Assembly (NCBI GenBank): GCA_020080175.1
Contig: JAGHQL010000057.1
Location: forward strand, 1-64,000
DNA: 64,000 bases
Reading direction: 5' to 3'
Source: Glutinoglossum americanum
Lineage: Eukaryota > Ascomycota > Geoglossomycetes > Geoglossales > Geoglossaceae
The notes beneath the pieces were generated by a model. That model was not told the DNA's origin, did no database searches, and saw only the letters and a program-made list of their open reading frames with translations. The translations under genes and the position numbers were made by a program. This document shows, piece by piece, positions 32,429-43,971 of this stretch. Within the stretch, counting starts at the first letter, position 1. Each line of letters opens with the position of its first letter.

Positions 32429-34141
32429 CTAGAAGATAGTGCCATCGGAGAGAATCATAATAGGAGGTTGCTTTGTGTTTGGTCTTGAGACTTCCGCCAG
32501 TTCCCGTCCTCCCTGTGCAGGTGGCCGTCAGTGAAAGATCTGTTGGTCCGAAAAGTAGGGGAACATACCTTCCATGTCCCCGCCTCTAACATCTGTGCCA
32601 GTGATAATCGCTCATTCCCCGCGAGTCCTAGCATATCGTTCACCCTAACCAAGAGAGCATCTAAGAACCCAATAGTTACAGCTCTCCACTCAACAACCAC
32701 ATCATCATCGGGCATGAACAGGGGGACCACTTCCATGGCGTCCTGACCAGTGCTCTTTGCGTTTGCATGGTACGCATCTAGTCCACGCCTCGCATCAGCG
32801 GGCTTTAGCGTTAACAGACCAATATCAATCAGAAGGCCACCATTTCGATACTCAGGAAGGCCAGTCAAGAGCTCTACACCGGCAAAGTGGATATTGAGAA
32901 GCTTGGTCATAGGGGCCATAAGAGAGTAGGTGAGCCACTGAGTGAGCTTGTGGAAAGGAACAATGCTCTCCCAAGGTTCTGCGGGAGGGGAAGCAGGCAT
33001 AGAAGAGCACGGCCAAGCGTCGCCGAGGGGCATGCCATCAACCTGCGTGCGGGAGGCAGGCCAGATGGAAGACAGGCCATCCATTACGACGGACCATAGC
33101 GTCGGTATGGTAACGATTGGGACAGAATTGGCTCGAGTTGTTGAGTGGGAGAGAAGGTAATCTGCAGTCGTTAGCGTTATGTAACGGCTTCCTAGACAGG
33201 GACCACGAAGCCCATACCTAGCATGTTACCGGGTCTTGCATCGACACCGAATAATTCTTGATTGTTTAAAGCATCACCCAGTCTGATCAAAAGCCCTGCA
33301 CGGCCATCTAATCCTGTAAGAGGGTTGTGTTCGGTAACTTGCAAGCCCTTCGCCAGAACCTCTACAGTGAGCCTTTTCAGCCCGGCCCCATCGACTTGAC
33401 AAGGCTCGGTACTGTCGCTGCTGAAGACTCCGGCCTTGAACATCTCCAAGCTGGCTACCGCGAGACCCTCGCTTCGTCGGTAGATTCGGCCGGTCTCTTT
33501 GCTCTTATACTGCCATTTCGTGCCTGCACCAGCATCTAACAACACGGAGACCAAAAAGAGATCGATGAGCCGGCGTGCTCGTTCCTGAGCGTCAACGGCG
33601 GACCCCCAAGAAGCCATGAGCTGGTTAATCCGGGGCCGGCCTCCGACGTCGAAATGCTGCCATCGGCCGTGAGGTGGAATTGATGAATATTCCGGTGCAT
33701 AGTCACGCTACAATATGAGGGCATATAGTTAACATTGTTAAAATTGATGCCTTCGGGTAATTTACGTAATGTCTGGTATTATCTTACCTTAATGATTGAG
33801 ACGACAAATTTTGCAGTATCATCGAATTTTTCCGGATCCACCGTAAAATGGGTCAATCGATTTTCCTTTGCTTTTTGCATAACAATGCGGCACCTCTCCC
33901 GAACCGCATAGATACTCCGTAGATACGCCGCCGGATCCAGACTTGGATCCGGAGGCTTTGGAAGGGAGGTTTCAGGGATTACCGCAGTGTTTAGTGAAAA
34001 GGACCCATTAGAGTTGGGGAGCTGATTGGATAATGGTGACTTCACCGAAGACGCGGAAGATTCCTTGCGGGAGTTGGTAGATCTCAACGAAGTGGTGTCG
34101 GCATTGGAGGATTTGGACGTTTTCTTGGAGAAGATCCCCAT
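32429..34141 (-). CDS. URC4: Uracil catabolism protein Urc4/Urg3 (DUF1688)
   Basis: Four minus-strand exons (34141-33788, 33707-33218, 33161-32569, 32512-32429) give 506 residues with introns of 80, 56 and 56 nt. DUF1688 proteins are required for the URC pyrimidine-degradation route in yeasts and fungi; their exact chemistry is unresolved. After a Ser-rich N-terminus, the conserved domain starts near AAYLRSIYAVRERC and includes FDDTAKFVVSIIKRDYAPEY, GRWQHFDVGG, ERARRLIDLFLVSVLLDAGA, WQYKSKETGRIYRRSEGLAV and GVELLTGLPEYRNGGLLID. It ends in PPIMILSDGTIF. The last exon is only 84 nt and was placed from this C-terminal motif. The start is the ATG at 34141. No other URC gene is visible in the window. 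Confidence 0.92.
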
Positions 34142-35962
34142 GCTGCTGCAATGAGCGATAAGAATATAACCCAAGCAATTACTATTGGATGTGTTGATAC
34201 CTCACCTCTTGGCTTAGAGTAATGGTTGTGAAAAATGTAGGTAGAGGCGGGACAAAGTGGAGGAAAAACAGGAATGCTGGAACCCGCTTGAGGCCGGAGT
34301 AGTTTAGTCAGGCGGCACACAATTCTGGGGAAGGAAAGGATCGTCGCTGCAGGAACAAAACTACAGCACAACAGCTGTGACCTGGAAAGATACTGTCCGA
34401 AAAAGGGAAAAACCGAGTGGTGGCAGTGAACGAAAGTGCAGTTGTCCGGCTAGAAAGTATACGAGGGACCGATTGATTCTCCGAACTGCAATCTGAGCGA
34501 GGATAGTCGAATGCTGCCCATTACATAGTAGAGCTCGAGTAGGTCATGCCGTGTTGTGTCCTCGCCAATCTCAAGCCACTTGATTGATGAGCACGGGTGG
34601 ACCAAATCCAGGGGACGGAACAAGGCAGGCCCCTTTTATCTCTACTATGGTACTATCCTGGTGCTCTCTATCCTATCCAACCTATCTTGCCTCTTACTCC
34701 GTTCTGGGCTTCCTCGATAAGTCATTCTTTGAGCGCATTTGTTGCAGAGCCTGCAGGCACTCACAGCTGCTCAAATTGGTTAAGGGTGCAGCAGTCGTTA
34801 TCGGGCGGAGGCTTAGAGACAAGGGGATCGATAGAGAAGCCTACGGGCCAACGCCCAGCCGTCTCTTGTATCGCGCGGTGAACAGGGCATAGCATGTTGG
34901 TATGGAGCAGACCAAGCCGGCCGTGCCCTTTCCTACGCTCTCTACTTGATATTGTAGACGCGGCTAGAGCTCTCGCTGTAGGATAATCACCCCTTTTTAC
35001 GGCCCATCCCGACGCAGGCCCCACAACGAACCTGACTGCCGGCTGCCGACTCCAGATTCTATGAAGCGAGCCAAGCAATGCATCATGGGTCAAAACCCCT
35101 GCTTGGCTACTCGAGAGTTATCTACCATGTTGGCCAGAACCCTACTGAGTTGGGTTGGGTTGAGTCAGACGCGTCCGGTCTGACTTGCGGACCCTGCCAT
35201 ACTCGAAGGCAAACGCTCGGATGGCATGCAGTAAATGAGTTGGAACGGGAGCATCACGGTTCGTGCGGCATCCAGATGAATGGTGGGGGACAACAATCCA
35301 GGTTGTTGGGATGCTAACTAGCGGGAGGCTTTTAGCTCCTTGCCTTATTGGGAACACTATAATAAATCACTCATACTACGAAGGCATGCATGTATGTAGC
35401 AACGCCGGCAAAAAAAATAATTTGGACATTGCTTTGATTCAAAGCTGAGGCGCTTTGGGGGCTAATTTCTAAAAGACCAAGTAATAACCGATCGCTAGGG
35501 CAGCTACCTTGTTCGGTGTGGGACACATAGGAGTCCGGCCTGTCACAGAGGGCTCCGTAGACCATTCTGTCTAGGAAATATCCAATTTCTAGTGCCGTGG
35601 CATTAAAAAGTGATATACACAACTCCTGAGTTGTGCCTATCGGATAACCATAAACAGCTTCATGATGTTTTCCGTCGTGAGAAGCTCGAGAGACTGCGCG
35701 GGATCTCCGTATGTATGTCAGGCGCTTTTTGGAAAGCCATAGTAAGATGGCTTGGTTGTCTGTACGATGTCCTACAGACCTTTATCCTTCACAATGAAGG
35801 AGGATTATTGTTCAAGGCGGATTAGGTGTCGTTAACGGCAGATGGTCTGTGCGCAACCAACCGAGCGACCAATTGTCGCAATATTCACCGTTTCCCTTCT
35901 TGTGGCGCTAGCTCTTTGGGGCTGACTGTTGCAGCGGCTTGGAACGCGTTCCTCAACGCAAG
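34142..35962. other. 1.8-kb spacer between divergent genes
   Basis: It should contain the promoters of the Urc4 gene (minus) and the Swa2 gene (plus). Short frames lack domains. No RNA gene or repeat family recognised. Confidence 0.4.
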
Positions 35963-38924
35963 ATGAATGACCTCTCGGGCCTTGACTGGTCAGGTACAAC
36001 GAAGAATGGCACCAAATCGCCTTCTTCAAGTTCCGGGTACTCCTATCCAGCATTGCGGCCTACGCCGCCACCTCCGTTGTCGGGACGATCCACGCCCTTG
36101 TCAGCCCAAGCATCTGGCGGGGGTCTATCCAAGCCTTCGTCCACGAAGCCCGGCAACGATAGCTTTGCTAACCTCGTGCCGTTCGGCTCGTCAAAATCTG
36201 TAAGCAAACTCACACTGCAGGAACAACAGAAACTCTTGCAACAGGAGAAGCAGAGGAAGGAGGAAGAGCGGAGACAGCAGCTTGATGTACAGTTTGGAGC
36301 GAACGATTCGAGATTTTGGGATACGCTGGGGGGGAAGGGAACGCCGAGTCGGGCTTTGGACCCGCCAATACCTGCTCCAACTATCTCGAACGTTGGAGGG
36401 CAGACATTGTCGAATTCGATAAATAAGCCTTTTGCTGCCCTTGGGTTAGCATCAAATGAGCCCTCGACACAAGACGCCAATGAAGATGACCTTCTCGCTG
36501 CATTCTCCGCCTCTGCACTCGTCGACTCATCAAGTCACTTCCCGCCGCCGTCTAATGTGGATGCTAGAGGTACGACGTATGCCCCAACCAGAGAAGCTAA
36601 GACCAGGGAGCCACAGTACGATTCTGTTACATTACCAGATGATGATGATCCCTTCGGCTTGGGGCCTATGAGAGTACAGGGAGCAAAACCGAAACTAATT
36701 CTCTCAGAGCAGAACGACGACGACATTCTAGGGCTGCTTGGTAGACCTGTTTCGGATATCCTACCACCAAAACAGAGGGATCCTTCTCCAGACCGTATAC
36801 ATGACGACCCTGCCCCAGCGAAACCACCAAATGACCCTAGGGATGCGGCTGTCGCTGAGCTAGTGGACATGGGGTTCCCCGCTGACAAGGCTAGGCGGGC
36901 TCTAGCGGAAACAGACACTGGTCTTAATGTACAGGCAGCGGTTGGATGGCTATTGAATGAGGCACACCGAGAGGCGAGGCATAAATCCCGCGCTGGGGAT
37001 ACTAGTGGCGACCGTCTTGAGCGCAGTGGTAACGGAAGAGCATCCCAAAGCATCGGTATTGGACGCAGACCAAAAGGTGGCGATGAGGAGGGGACTGACT
37101 CGAAGCCGGCCTGGATGCAGCAATCTAGCCGCTCAAATTCTTCTCAAAATAAAGGCACAAATGGGCCGCCCGTGAGCGGAGGAGAAAAGGATATCACTCA
37201 AATAGCATCAGAAGTGGGCAATAACCTTTTCAAGAGCGCCAATTCGTTGTGGAGCACAGGCAGGAAGAAGGTTCAGAAAGCCGTTGCTGAATTCCAACAT
37301 GAAGGGGATACAAGCCAGCCAAAGTGGATGAGGGAGGTCTCTGCGGAAGGCCGGACGCCGCCCCGCAGTCGTGGGGACATGAGCAGAGGGGGAATAGAAG
37401 TCTCGCCGGAAGCTCCTCCATCGCAGAAGAGTCAACGGCAAGAGGACAATATCACTGATGAAGCTTTGATGCTTGAGGCTCGGCCGCCACCGGGACGGCC
37501 GCGCCTGCAAAAGGAATTGGAATCTGGATTTCATGCGTCTGGTTCGACTTCTTTGAGGGGTCGGTCCCCTGTATCTACAGAGCCTGCAAGACGCCAAGAA
37601 CTACAACAAGCTATTCGCCAGCAGACACAGGATGCTGGCCCGAGAGGCAGACTCACTAAACAAGCCATTGAGGAAGAAAGCTCAAATGCCTATATAAGTC
37701 CTGCTCGACGGAAAAAGGCGCACGTACAAACTACACCCAGACCCGTAGAGCCTGAGCCAGACCTGCTCGTCGGCGGCTCAGGCACCAGCCGGACGTCTGT
37801 AGGACTAACTACAGCACCCCTTCAATCCCGTAACCCATTCGGAGGGCCAACCATAGGATCAGCTTCGAAGCATGCACGGCCGATACCGATTCCCCAACGC
37901 CCAAAGGCGCCTCCCCGGAGAGTCCCTCCTGCTAGCCCTTCCGCACTGTTAACATCTAATTCGCACCGGGAAAAAGGCACTGAAGCATACAAGCGGGGAG
38001 ATTTTTCCTCAGCGCATAGTGCATATTCTGCTGCCCTATCGCCACTTCCAGACTCCCACCCCGTCTCCATCATAATTCTCTGCAATCGTGCCCTCGTTAA
38101 TCTCAAAGTCGGTGATCCGAGGGCCGCAGTCTCCGATGCCGACATCGCTCTTGACGTTATTGGTGTCTCAAGGGGCGAGGGTGAAGTTATATCCCTCGCT
38201 GACGAAGGCGAAAAGGAGATGCGTGAGTTCTTCGGAAAGGCGCTGATGCGGAAGGCTGAGGGTTTAGAACAAATGGAGAAGTGGGCAGAGGCGGCTAAGG
38301 CATGGAAAGATGCCGTTGAGGCAGGCGTAGGCGGCTCGGTCAGCATCCAAGGCCGTAACCGTTGCGAGAAAGCTGCTGGCGGCGGAACCCGACCAGCAGC
38401 CGCGGCTTCAGCACGGAGACAGCCGCCACGCAAACCGCAGCCTTCGAAACATTCCACCTTATCCGCTCATCCCACCGCTACCTCTGCCGAAGCCGTCACT
38501 CGTCTTCGCGCTGCCAATGCAGCCGCCGAGAAGGTTGATGATGAGAAATTTGCTCTGGCGGATGTTGTGGACACAAAAATGGCGGCCTGGAAGGGTGGGA
38601 AGGAGGCCAATCTCCGAGCGCTTTTGGCAAGCCTTGACACGGTGCTATGGGCGGAGGCCGGGTGGAAGAAGGTTGGGATGCATGAACTGGTCTTGGCGAA
38701 CAAAGTCAAGGTGATCTATATGAAGGGCATTGCGAAAGTGCATCCCGATAAGGTGAGTCTCATCTTTTAGTACCATTAGATGTAGGGTGAGAAGTGAGCG
38801 CCCCCTAACTTTAGCTGCATAGATATCGATGACGGCGACGACCGAGCAGAGGATGATCAGCGCGGCGGTGTTTAGCACACTGAATGAGGCATGGGATAAG
38901 TTCAAGAAGGAGAACGGCCTTTGA
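35963..38924 (+). CDS. SWA2: Auxilin-like J-domain protein Swa2
   Basis: Two exons (35963-38752, 38823-38924; 70-nt intron) give 963 residues. Swa2/auxilin recruits Hsp70 to uncoat clathrin vesicles. Order of parts: a Pro/Ser-rich N-terminus with possible clathrin-binding DPFGLGP-like motifs; a UBA domain at about residues 293-340 (VAELVDMGFPADKARRALAE); a long disordered middle; a TPR region at about 670-800 (EKGTEAYKRGDFSSAHSAYS); and a C-terminal J domain with the HPDK motif at the splice site. The second exon supplies the last J helix (TLNEAWDKFKKENGL). The frame is open upstream, but the first ATG is 35963. It is longer than yeast Swa2 (about 670 residues), mostly in the linker. The order UBA-TPR-J is the known Swa2 layout. 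Confidence 0.94.
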
Positions 38925-39324
38925 TATGAGTGGTGGCAGTAGGTCGGTGTGGCATTTGAATCCGGTGCGTAGCATATGCTGTACAATCAAGATTATCGCA
39001 GTGACCAGTCGGCCGTCTTTCAATAAACTTGCCCATTCTCCTATGATGTCGAATCCGTTGAGAGGGTTATTTGTTCCGTAAAGTCCTTAGCTTGCCCTTT
39101 AAGCATTTGGAAAAGTAAGTGAGGGGGAAGAAACGGCCCTATCCGAATGGTTGTTGACCGCCCTAATTTCGTAGGTTCCAACTCTGCCACAATGTATATA
39201 TGCAGGTTACTACCCGCGCCTTGAGATTTTGTACTCGCTGCGTCAGCGCTCCTATTCTTATTATTCCTTTCCTCCCCCCCCTTTTATAGACAATAAAACC
39301 ATTCCCCGAGTAAATAATCCGCGC
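38925..39324. other. Short spacer between two plus-strand genes
   Basis: Carries the 3' region of the Swa2 gene and the promoter of the ceramide glucosyltransferase gene. No gene supported. Confidence 0.4.
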
Positions 39325-41033
39325 ATGGTGCAGACAACAGTTTTCCCACCAGCAGCGCTGGCGCCCGGCGGTGCTAAAACTCCTCTAGTGTTGCCTGCGC
39401 TGTGTCTAACTTGGTACATTTTCATCGTTCTGGTTAGCGCAATTGGGTACCTCCAGATGTGAGTTTCGTGCACAAAGGGGAACCCACATTCAAATACCGA
39501 CCGCTCCGTCATGGGTAGCGTTGATTAAGCGTTTACAGAGTTCGTAATTATTCCTCCCCGCCTCCTCCGCCGGTCTCGACGACAACTCTGCCAGCGGACA
39601 AGGTCCCGCACCTCACCATCCTTCGCCCCGTTAAAGATCTCGAACCTCACCTATCAGAATGCCTCTCAGCGAGCTTCCGTCAGACCTATCCCCGGGATAA
39701 ACTCACGATATACTTCTGCATTGCCTCTCGCTCCGATCCAGCATACCCCCTGCTACAGCGGTTGGTGTCCCAGTATGCGGCGGACTTTGACGTGAAGGTT
39801 TTTGTTGAAGAGGAAGATCCACATCTTACGGGGCATTCCAAGTCGAGGAGTCTAGGGCCGAACCCGAAGATCAGGAATCTAAGTCGGGGCTTTCGAGAGG
39901 CGAAGGGAGATATTGTTTGGATTATCGACTGCAATGTCTGGGTTGGGAAAGGAGTTGCGGGGAGGATGGTGGACAAGCTGTGCGGATTTACCACAAGGGG
40001 GCAGGGGAAGAAGTATAAGTTTGTGCACCAGCTGCCTATAGTGGTTGATACAACTGGGGAAGACTACAAAGCAGCGCAGAACTGCTTTTCTGGGCTGGTT
40101 CAGAATGGCTCCGCACCATCACCTAAACCGGGATCAAATGGCAGTGCCTCCGGCGCTCTCCCAGGTCGCCACTCACCCAAAATCTCAACAGCCACCCGCG
40201 AAATTAGTGGTGGCGGTAGGCTCGAAGAACTCTTTCTCTCATCCTCCCACGCGAAATTTTATACCGCCATCAACACCGTCCTCGTTGCGCCCTGCATTGT
40301 CGGAAAATCGAATATGTTCCGTCGCTCTCACCTCAATCACCTCACTGCCGGCGGGTCCTCTGACGGCTCTCACCCAGGCATCGACTTCTTTTCCAACAAT
40401 ATCTGCGAAGACCACCTGATTGGTGATCTTCTCTGGCGCGGTAGAGTCCCTGAGGAAGAAGCGGGAGAGACTTGGGGCAAACATGCCCTGGTCCTTGGCG
40501 ACCTGTCTATCCAGCCCATGGCCCGCGCGAGCGTGCGAGAGTACATAGCCCGACGTGTTCGCTGGCTCCGTGTCCGCAAATTCACTGTCACCCTCGCTAC
40601 GCTTGTGGAGCCCGGCACAGAAAGCTTCGTCGCTTCCCTTTGCGGGGCATATGCTGGCACCACCCTCCCCTTCTTCCGCGATTCTCTACACATCTCACAA
40701 ACCTGGCTCGCTTTTGTGGAGCTCTGGCTTCTGAGCGTCGCCCTTTGGGCTCTCGTCGATAGGACTCTGTACATGATCCTACACTCTGGCCGTTCGGTCG
40801 AGGTCGATGGGCACACGCCGGGATTTGCGAGGAGACTCGACACAAGGAGAACGTTTTGGGAGTGGGCTCTTGCATGGTTAGGGAGAGAGGGCTTGGCTTT
40901 TCCTATCTGGGCGTGGGCGGTGTTTGGGGGGACGACGGTAGTGTGGAGGGGGCGTGAATTTTGGGTTGGGATGGACATGCGAGTTCACGAAGTTAATGGT
41001 AAGAAAGGCCGTTGGAAGATGAGGACCGACTAA
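39325..41033 (+). CDS. Ceramide glucosyltransferase (GT21)
   Basis: Two exons (39325-39458, 39539-41033; 80-nt intron) give 542 residues. The enzyme moves glucose from UDP-glucose to ceramide on Golgi membranes, making glucosylceramide. An N-terminal membrane helix ([19 protein letters not shown]) is cut by the intron. The catalytic part has [17 protein letters not shown], then [11 protein letters not shown], the D2-type motif [10 protein letters not shown], the D3-type [14 protein letters not shown] and the (Q/R)xxRW-type [12 protein letters not shown]-terminal hydrophobic segments follow ([19 protein letters not shown] and [15 protein letters not shown]). A Ser/Gly-rich insert (about residues 245-275) before [19 protein letters not shown] is typical of fungal forms. 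All active-site motifs look intact. Confidence 0.94.
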
Positions 41034-41369
41034 ACCAAGCAGGGTCCGGGTTGATTCTGAGGCCCCTGTCTTTGTATGTGCTGCGTAATGTTTAGTTCAC
41101 AGATTCGGGGACAGGTTGGAGTCCGAACCCGGCATATCATCCGCCATCGGAAGAGAATCACTTTGTATAGCCCAGCTGTTGCATGTAACGAAGGGATAGT
41201 TATATATATATAGTCAAGACGCCGTTGATCTCTGTTCAAGTTGATATATAAAACCGAGACAAATTTCAGAATCCCGAGTTTTCTAACAGACTGGGGCCAA
41301 ACTCCATTGGAATGAAGTGGAAGGTCATCCTCCCCTAACAAGAATCCTCATTAACCCCGCAAGAACCTT
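41034..41369. other. Convergent 3' spacer
   Basis: The 336 bp between the stops of the glucosyltransferase and WW-domain genes hold both 3' untranslated regions. A short AT dinucleotide run lies at about 41201-41211. No gene seen. Confidence 0.45.
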
Positions 41370-42173
41370 CTAATCTCTCAACCAGGCCCTCCTCTTCTCC
41401 TCCTTCTTCTCTCTTCTCTTCTCCTTGAATGCCTTCAGCTCCTTCTTCGTAAGTTTCTTCCCCGACCTCTCAGCCTTTAGGCTCCTCCCATCATGACTAT
41501 TCGCCGCGGCGTCCACATCAAAGAATGCACTCATCTGCCGTCGACTCTTATTCTCGTCGTTGTGCAGCTCTGGAGTGACATCTATCGCTTGCCATTTGCC
41601 CGTGAACCGGTTGAATGCCCCGGTAGCTGCGTAGACGGCACTGGGATCTGAGCTAACGCTACCGGGGTTGGCTTCTTCATGGAGTTGGGCGTAAGGTGCA
41701 GTAGGGTCATAATCGCCGTGGATGGAAGGGTCATAGCCACCGTGAGGTCTAGTTTTCGGTGGCAAAGAGCTGTCGTCCTCTTCCTCACCCGGACGGGTTA
41801 TTCTGTCGTGGTTGCCTACGCCCGCCGTAGCTGCTGTGACTGGAGGCTCTGGAACCCGTGGGTTGGCCCATGTTGTGATACCGGTGTGTGAGTTGTAGAA
41901 GTAATAAGCTTGAGCCGTTTGGTCCCACAGAGCTTGCCATCCATCATCCTCTTCCTGAGAGGGTGGAGCCTCGTTTGGTAAAGGTGGCACATCTTCAGCT
42001 TGTGTAGAGTCGATGCTAGCGTTTGCAGCATCATTAGGTGTCTGTAGCTTTAACTTTGTGTCATCAGGCGAACGACTATCCTCCACTGGCGTGGTGCCAG
42101 ATGACTGAGCAGGGGCACGAGGATTGTCCTCCGACTCGGTGGCCACTCCTAATGACTTGTTTTCCACAGCCAT
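41370..42173 (-). CDS. WW-domain protein of unknown function
   Basis: A single exon encodes 267 residues from an ATG at 42173. An acidic, disordered N-terminus leads to one WW domain at about residues 78-110 (WQALWDQTAQAYYFYNSHTG, then TTWANP), with both signature tryptophans and the aromatic YYFY core. WW domains bind Pro-rich ligands. The central section repeats GGYDPSIHGDYDPTAPYAQ-like motifs and is followed by YAATGAFNRFTGKWQ. The C-terminus is strongly basic and helical (KKLTKKELKAFKEKRREKK), a possible nuclear or RNA-binding tail. Similar small WW proteins occur across Pezizomycotina; I cannot assign a partner. Confidence 0.85.
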   Translation of the reverse strand: MAVENKSLGVATESEDNPRAPAQSSGTTPVEDSRSPDDTKLKLQTPNDAANASIDSTQAEDVPPLPNEAPPSQEEDDGWQALWDQTAQAYYFYNSHTGITTWANPRVPEPPVTAATAGVGNHDRITRPGEEEDDSSLPPKTRPHGGYDPSIHGDYDPTAPYAQLHEEANPGSVSSDPSAVYAATGAFNRFTGKWQAIDVTPELHNDENKSRRQMSAFFDVDAAANSHDGRSLKAERSGKKLTKKELKAFKEKRREKKEEKRRAWLRD

Positions 42174-42725
42174 GTCAAAGCTGTCTGTGGCGATAGTCTT
42201 GGGGTCTATACAAAGGAAATAAGCTAGCTGGAGGGGGTGAGTGAGGAAAGTAAATAATTATAACAGAATCGTGAACGCGAACTGAGAGCCTAAGGAAGAG
42301 ACGCGACAGTGAATCGTTAATCAGGACAGCGACAGCGTTAATCTACTTTAGGAAGGGGCATCTCATCCACGCCACAACAAAATCACATATCTGTCCTAAT
42401 AGGTAAACATTCCCTTCTCAAGATCAGTGCGGCCTTACAAAAGAGTGGCAGGCTATGTCGGCCGATTCAGATGCGTTTTGTAGGGCTGTGTTGGTCACGT
42501 GGGGATGGAGCTCTTTATCGCGAGAGCCGCATCCGAAATCTAAACGGAAACAAGAGGCACAAGTAATGCCCAAATCACAAATTAATCATGCATCTCGAGA
42601 TCCTTCATGTGTCGCCATCTCTACAATCCTTTACTCCACTCTCAATACATCAATCACAAACCCCATCCTCGTTCTTTTCCTCTACGCCTGTCCTCCACTT
42701 CTTGACCCGTAATGCACTTCTTCTC
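42174..42725. other. Divergent promoter region
   Basis: The 552 bp between the start codons of the WW-domain gene and the ICln-like gene should contain both promoters. No coding feature supported. Confidence 0.45.
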
Positions 42726-43608
42726 ATGACCTCATCCTCTGCAACAGACGCAGAGCCGACGCTCCCACCGCTGCTCCGTGGCACCGTTAGTGGCGATGAA
42801 CAGCAGGTGATCGCGAAAGATGTGGACGTGTGGGTGACATCTTCGTAAGTATGCGTCTCTCTGGTTCGTTTTCGAGTTCAAGGACACGGATCGATTGATG
42901 CTAATAGCAATGCGATGGCTTAACAGCAACCTCATCCTTTTTTCCGAGGCAAAGGGTACTGGACTTGGGATTCCGTATCCGGCAATCTCGTTGCATGCGA
43001 TTCAGAGACTGCAGGTCCCTGGCGAGGAGACTGGCGAGAGGCAGGGGTTGTATATGCAGATCGATACCGGCGAGGACGGGGAGTATGAGGAGGAGGGTCT
43101 ATGGGAGGTTACTGTAGTTCCATCGGCTGCAACAGTGCATGAACAGTTGAGATCTTCGGCGCCAACGATGAACGTACTGGAGCCGAATGTGGAATTGACC
43201 ACTACCGCGAGTGGGGATGGTACTATATCCCTGCCCTCCAACGCCACTACTCCAAATGACCAGCCCCTGATTGATCAACTTTTCGCTGCCGTCTCCACTT
43301 GTTCGAACCTGCACCCGGATCCCATCAATGATGGCGATGACCTAGACAATGACAACTCGGACGACGAAAATGATGACCCTATTCTCTTTGAGGGTAGTGT
43401 GGGATACGACTCTATCCTGCCTGGTGTGACAGATGGCTCAGGTGGTCTGCCGCCCCCATTTCCAGGGAGTGGAGGCTGGATCACAGCGGAGAACGTAGGT
43501 GAATTTTTTGATGAGAATGGAGATTGGAAAGGGAGGGCTAGGGGAAGGGAAGAAGAGCCAGATGAAGTGGAGGGGGGAGAGGGGACTAAATGGAGGAGGA
43601 CAGAGTGA
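42726..43608 (+). CDS. ICln/Lot5-like protein (methylosome subunit family)
   Basis: Two exons (42726-42844, 42927-43608; 82-nt intron) give 266 residues. The N-terminal PH-like fold of pICln/Lot5 is recognisable: SSSNLILFSEAKGTGLGIPY leading to ISLHAIQRL, the same order as in animal pICln (strand, Gly-rich turn, YPxISLHAI). In animals and fission yeast, pICln chaperones Sm proteins for arginine methylation and snRNP assembly. An acidic stretch (DDLDNDNSDDENDDP) and an acidic C-terminal tail fit the family. The segment ENVGEFFDENGDW near the end resembles a conserved pICln/Lot5 C-terminal helix. Whether it acts in the methylosome (pICln) or as Lot5 cannot be decided from sequence. Confidence 0.82.
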
Positions 43609-43971
43609 GCAGGGCTCTTTGGCTATTCGGGAAGGAACTTTTAAGGCGCGTGATGTATTTTATTAGAGTGCCTTGAACCTGAACTAACTAAACACCCCAT
43701 ACAGGTTGAGAATACCATACTCGTAACGAAGTGGAGAACAAAATAAGGGAAATATACTGTTTTCCCACGAAGTCAAAGCCCTCGGGAAAAGAGAAAATCG
43801 TTGCCTCACCTTGGGGAAATTACAACTTTATTCCAGCGTCACTCAACTAAAAAAAAAAAAAGAGTTAAAAGGATAAGTATAGGGGAGAGAGGGGAGAGGA
43901 GAAGTAGAAGGAGACCGGGAGACCAAATGAGGGAAAGGAATTTGAGATATCAGTACATTCTCTACATCCAA
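43609..43971. other. Convergent 3' spacer
   Basis: Holds the 3' ends of the ICln-like gene and of the minus-strand membrane-protein gene. An A-run lies at about 43851-43861 within purine-rich sequence. No gene supported. Confidence 0.45.
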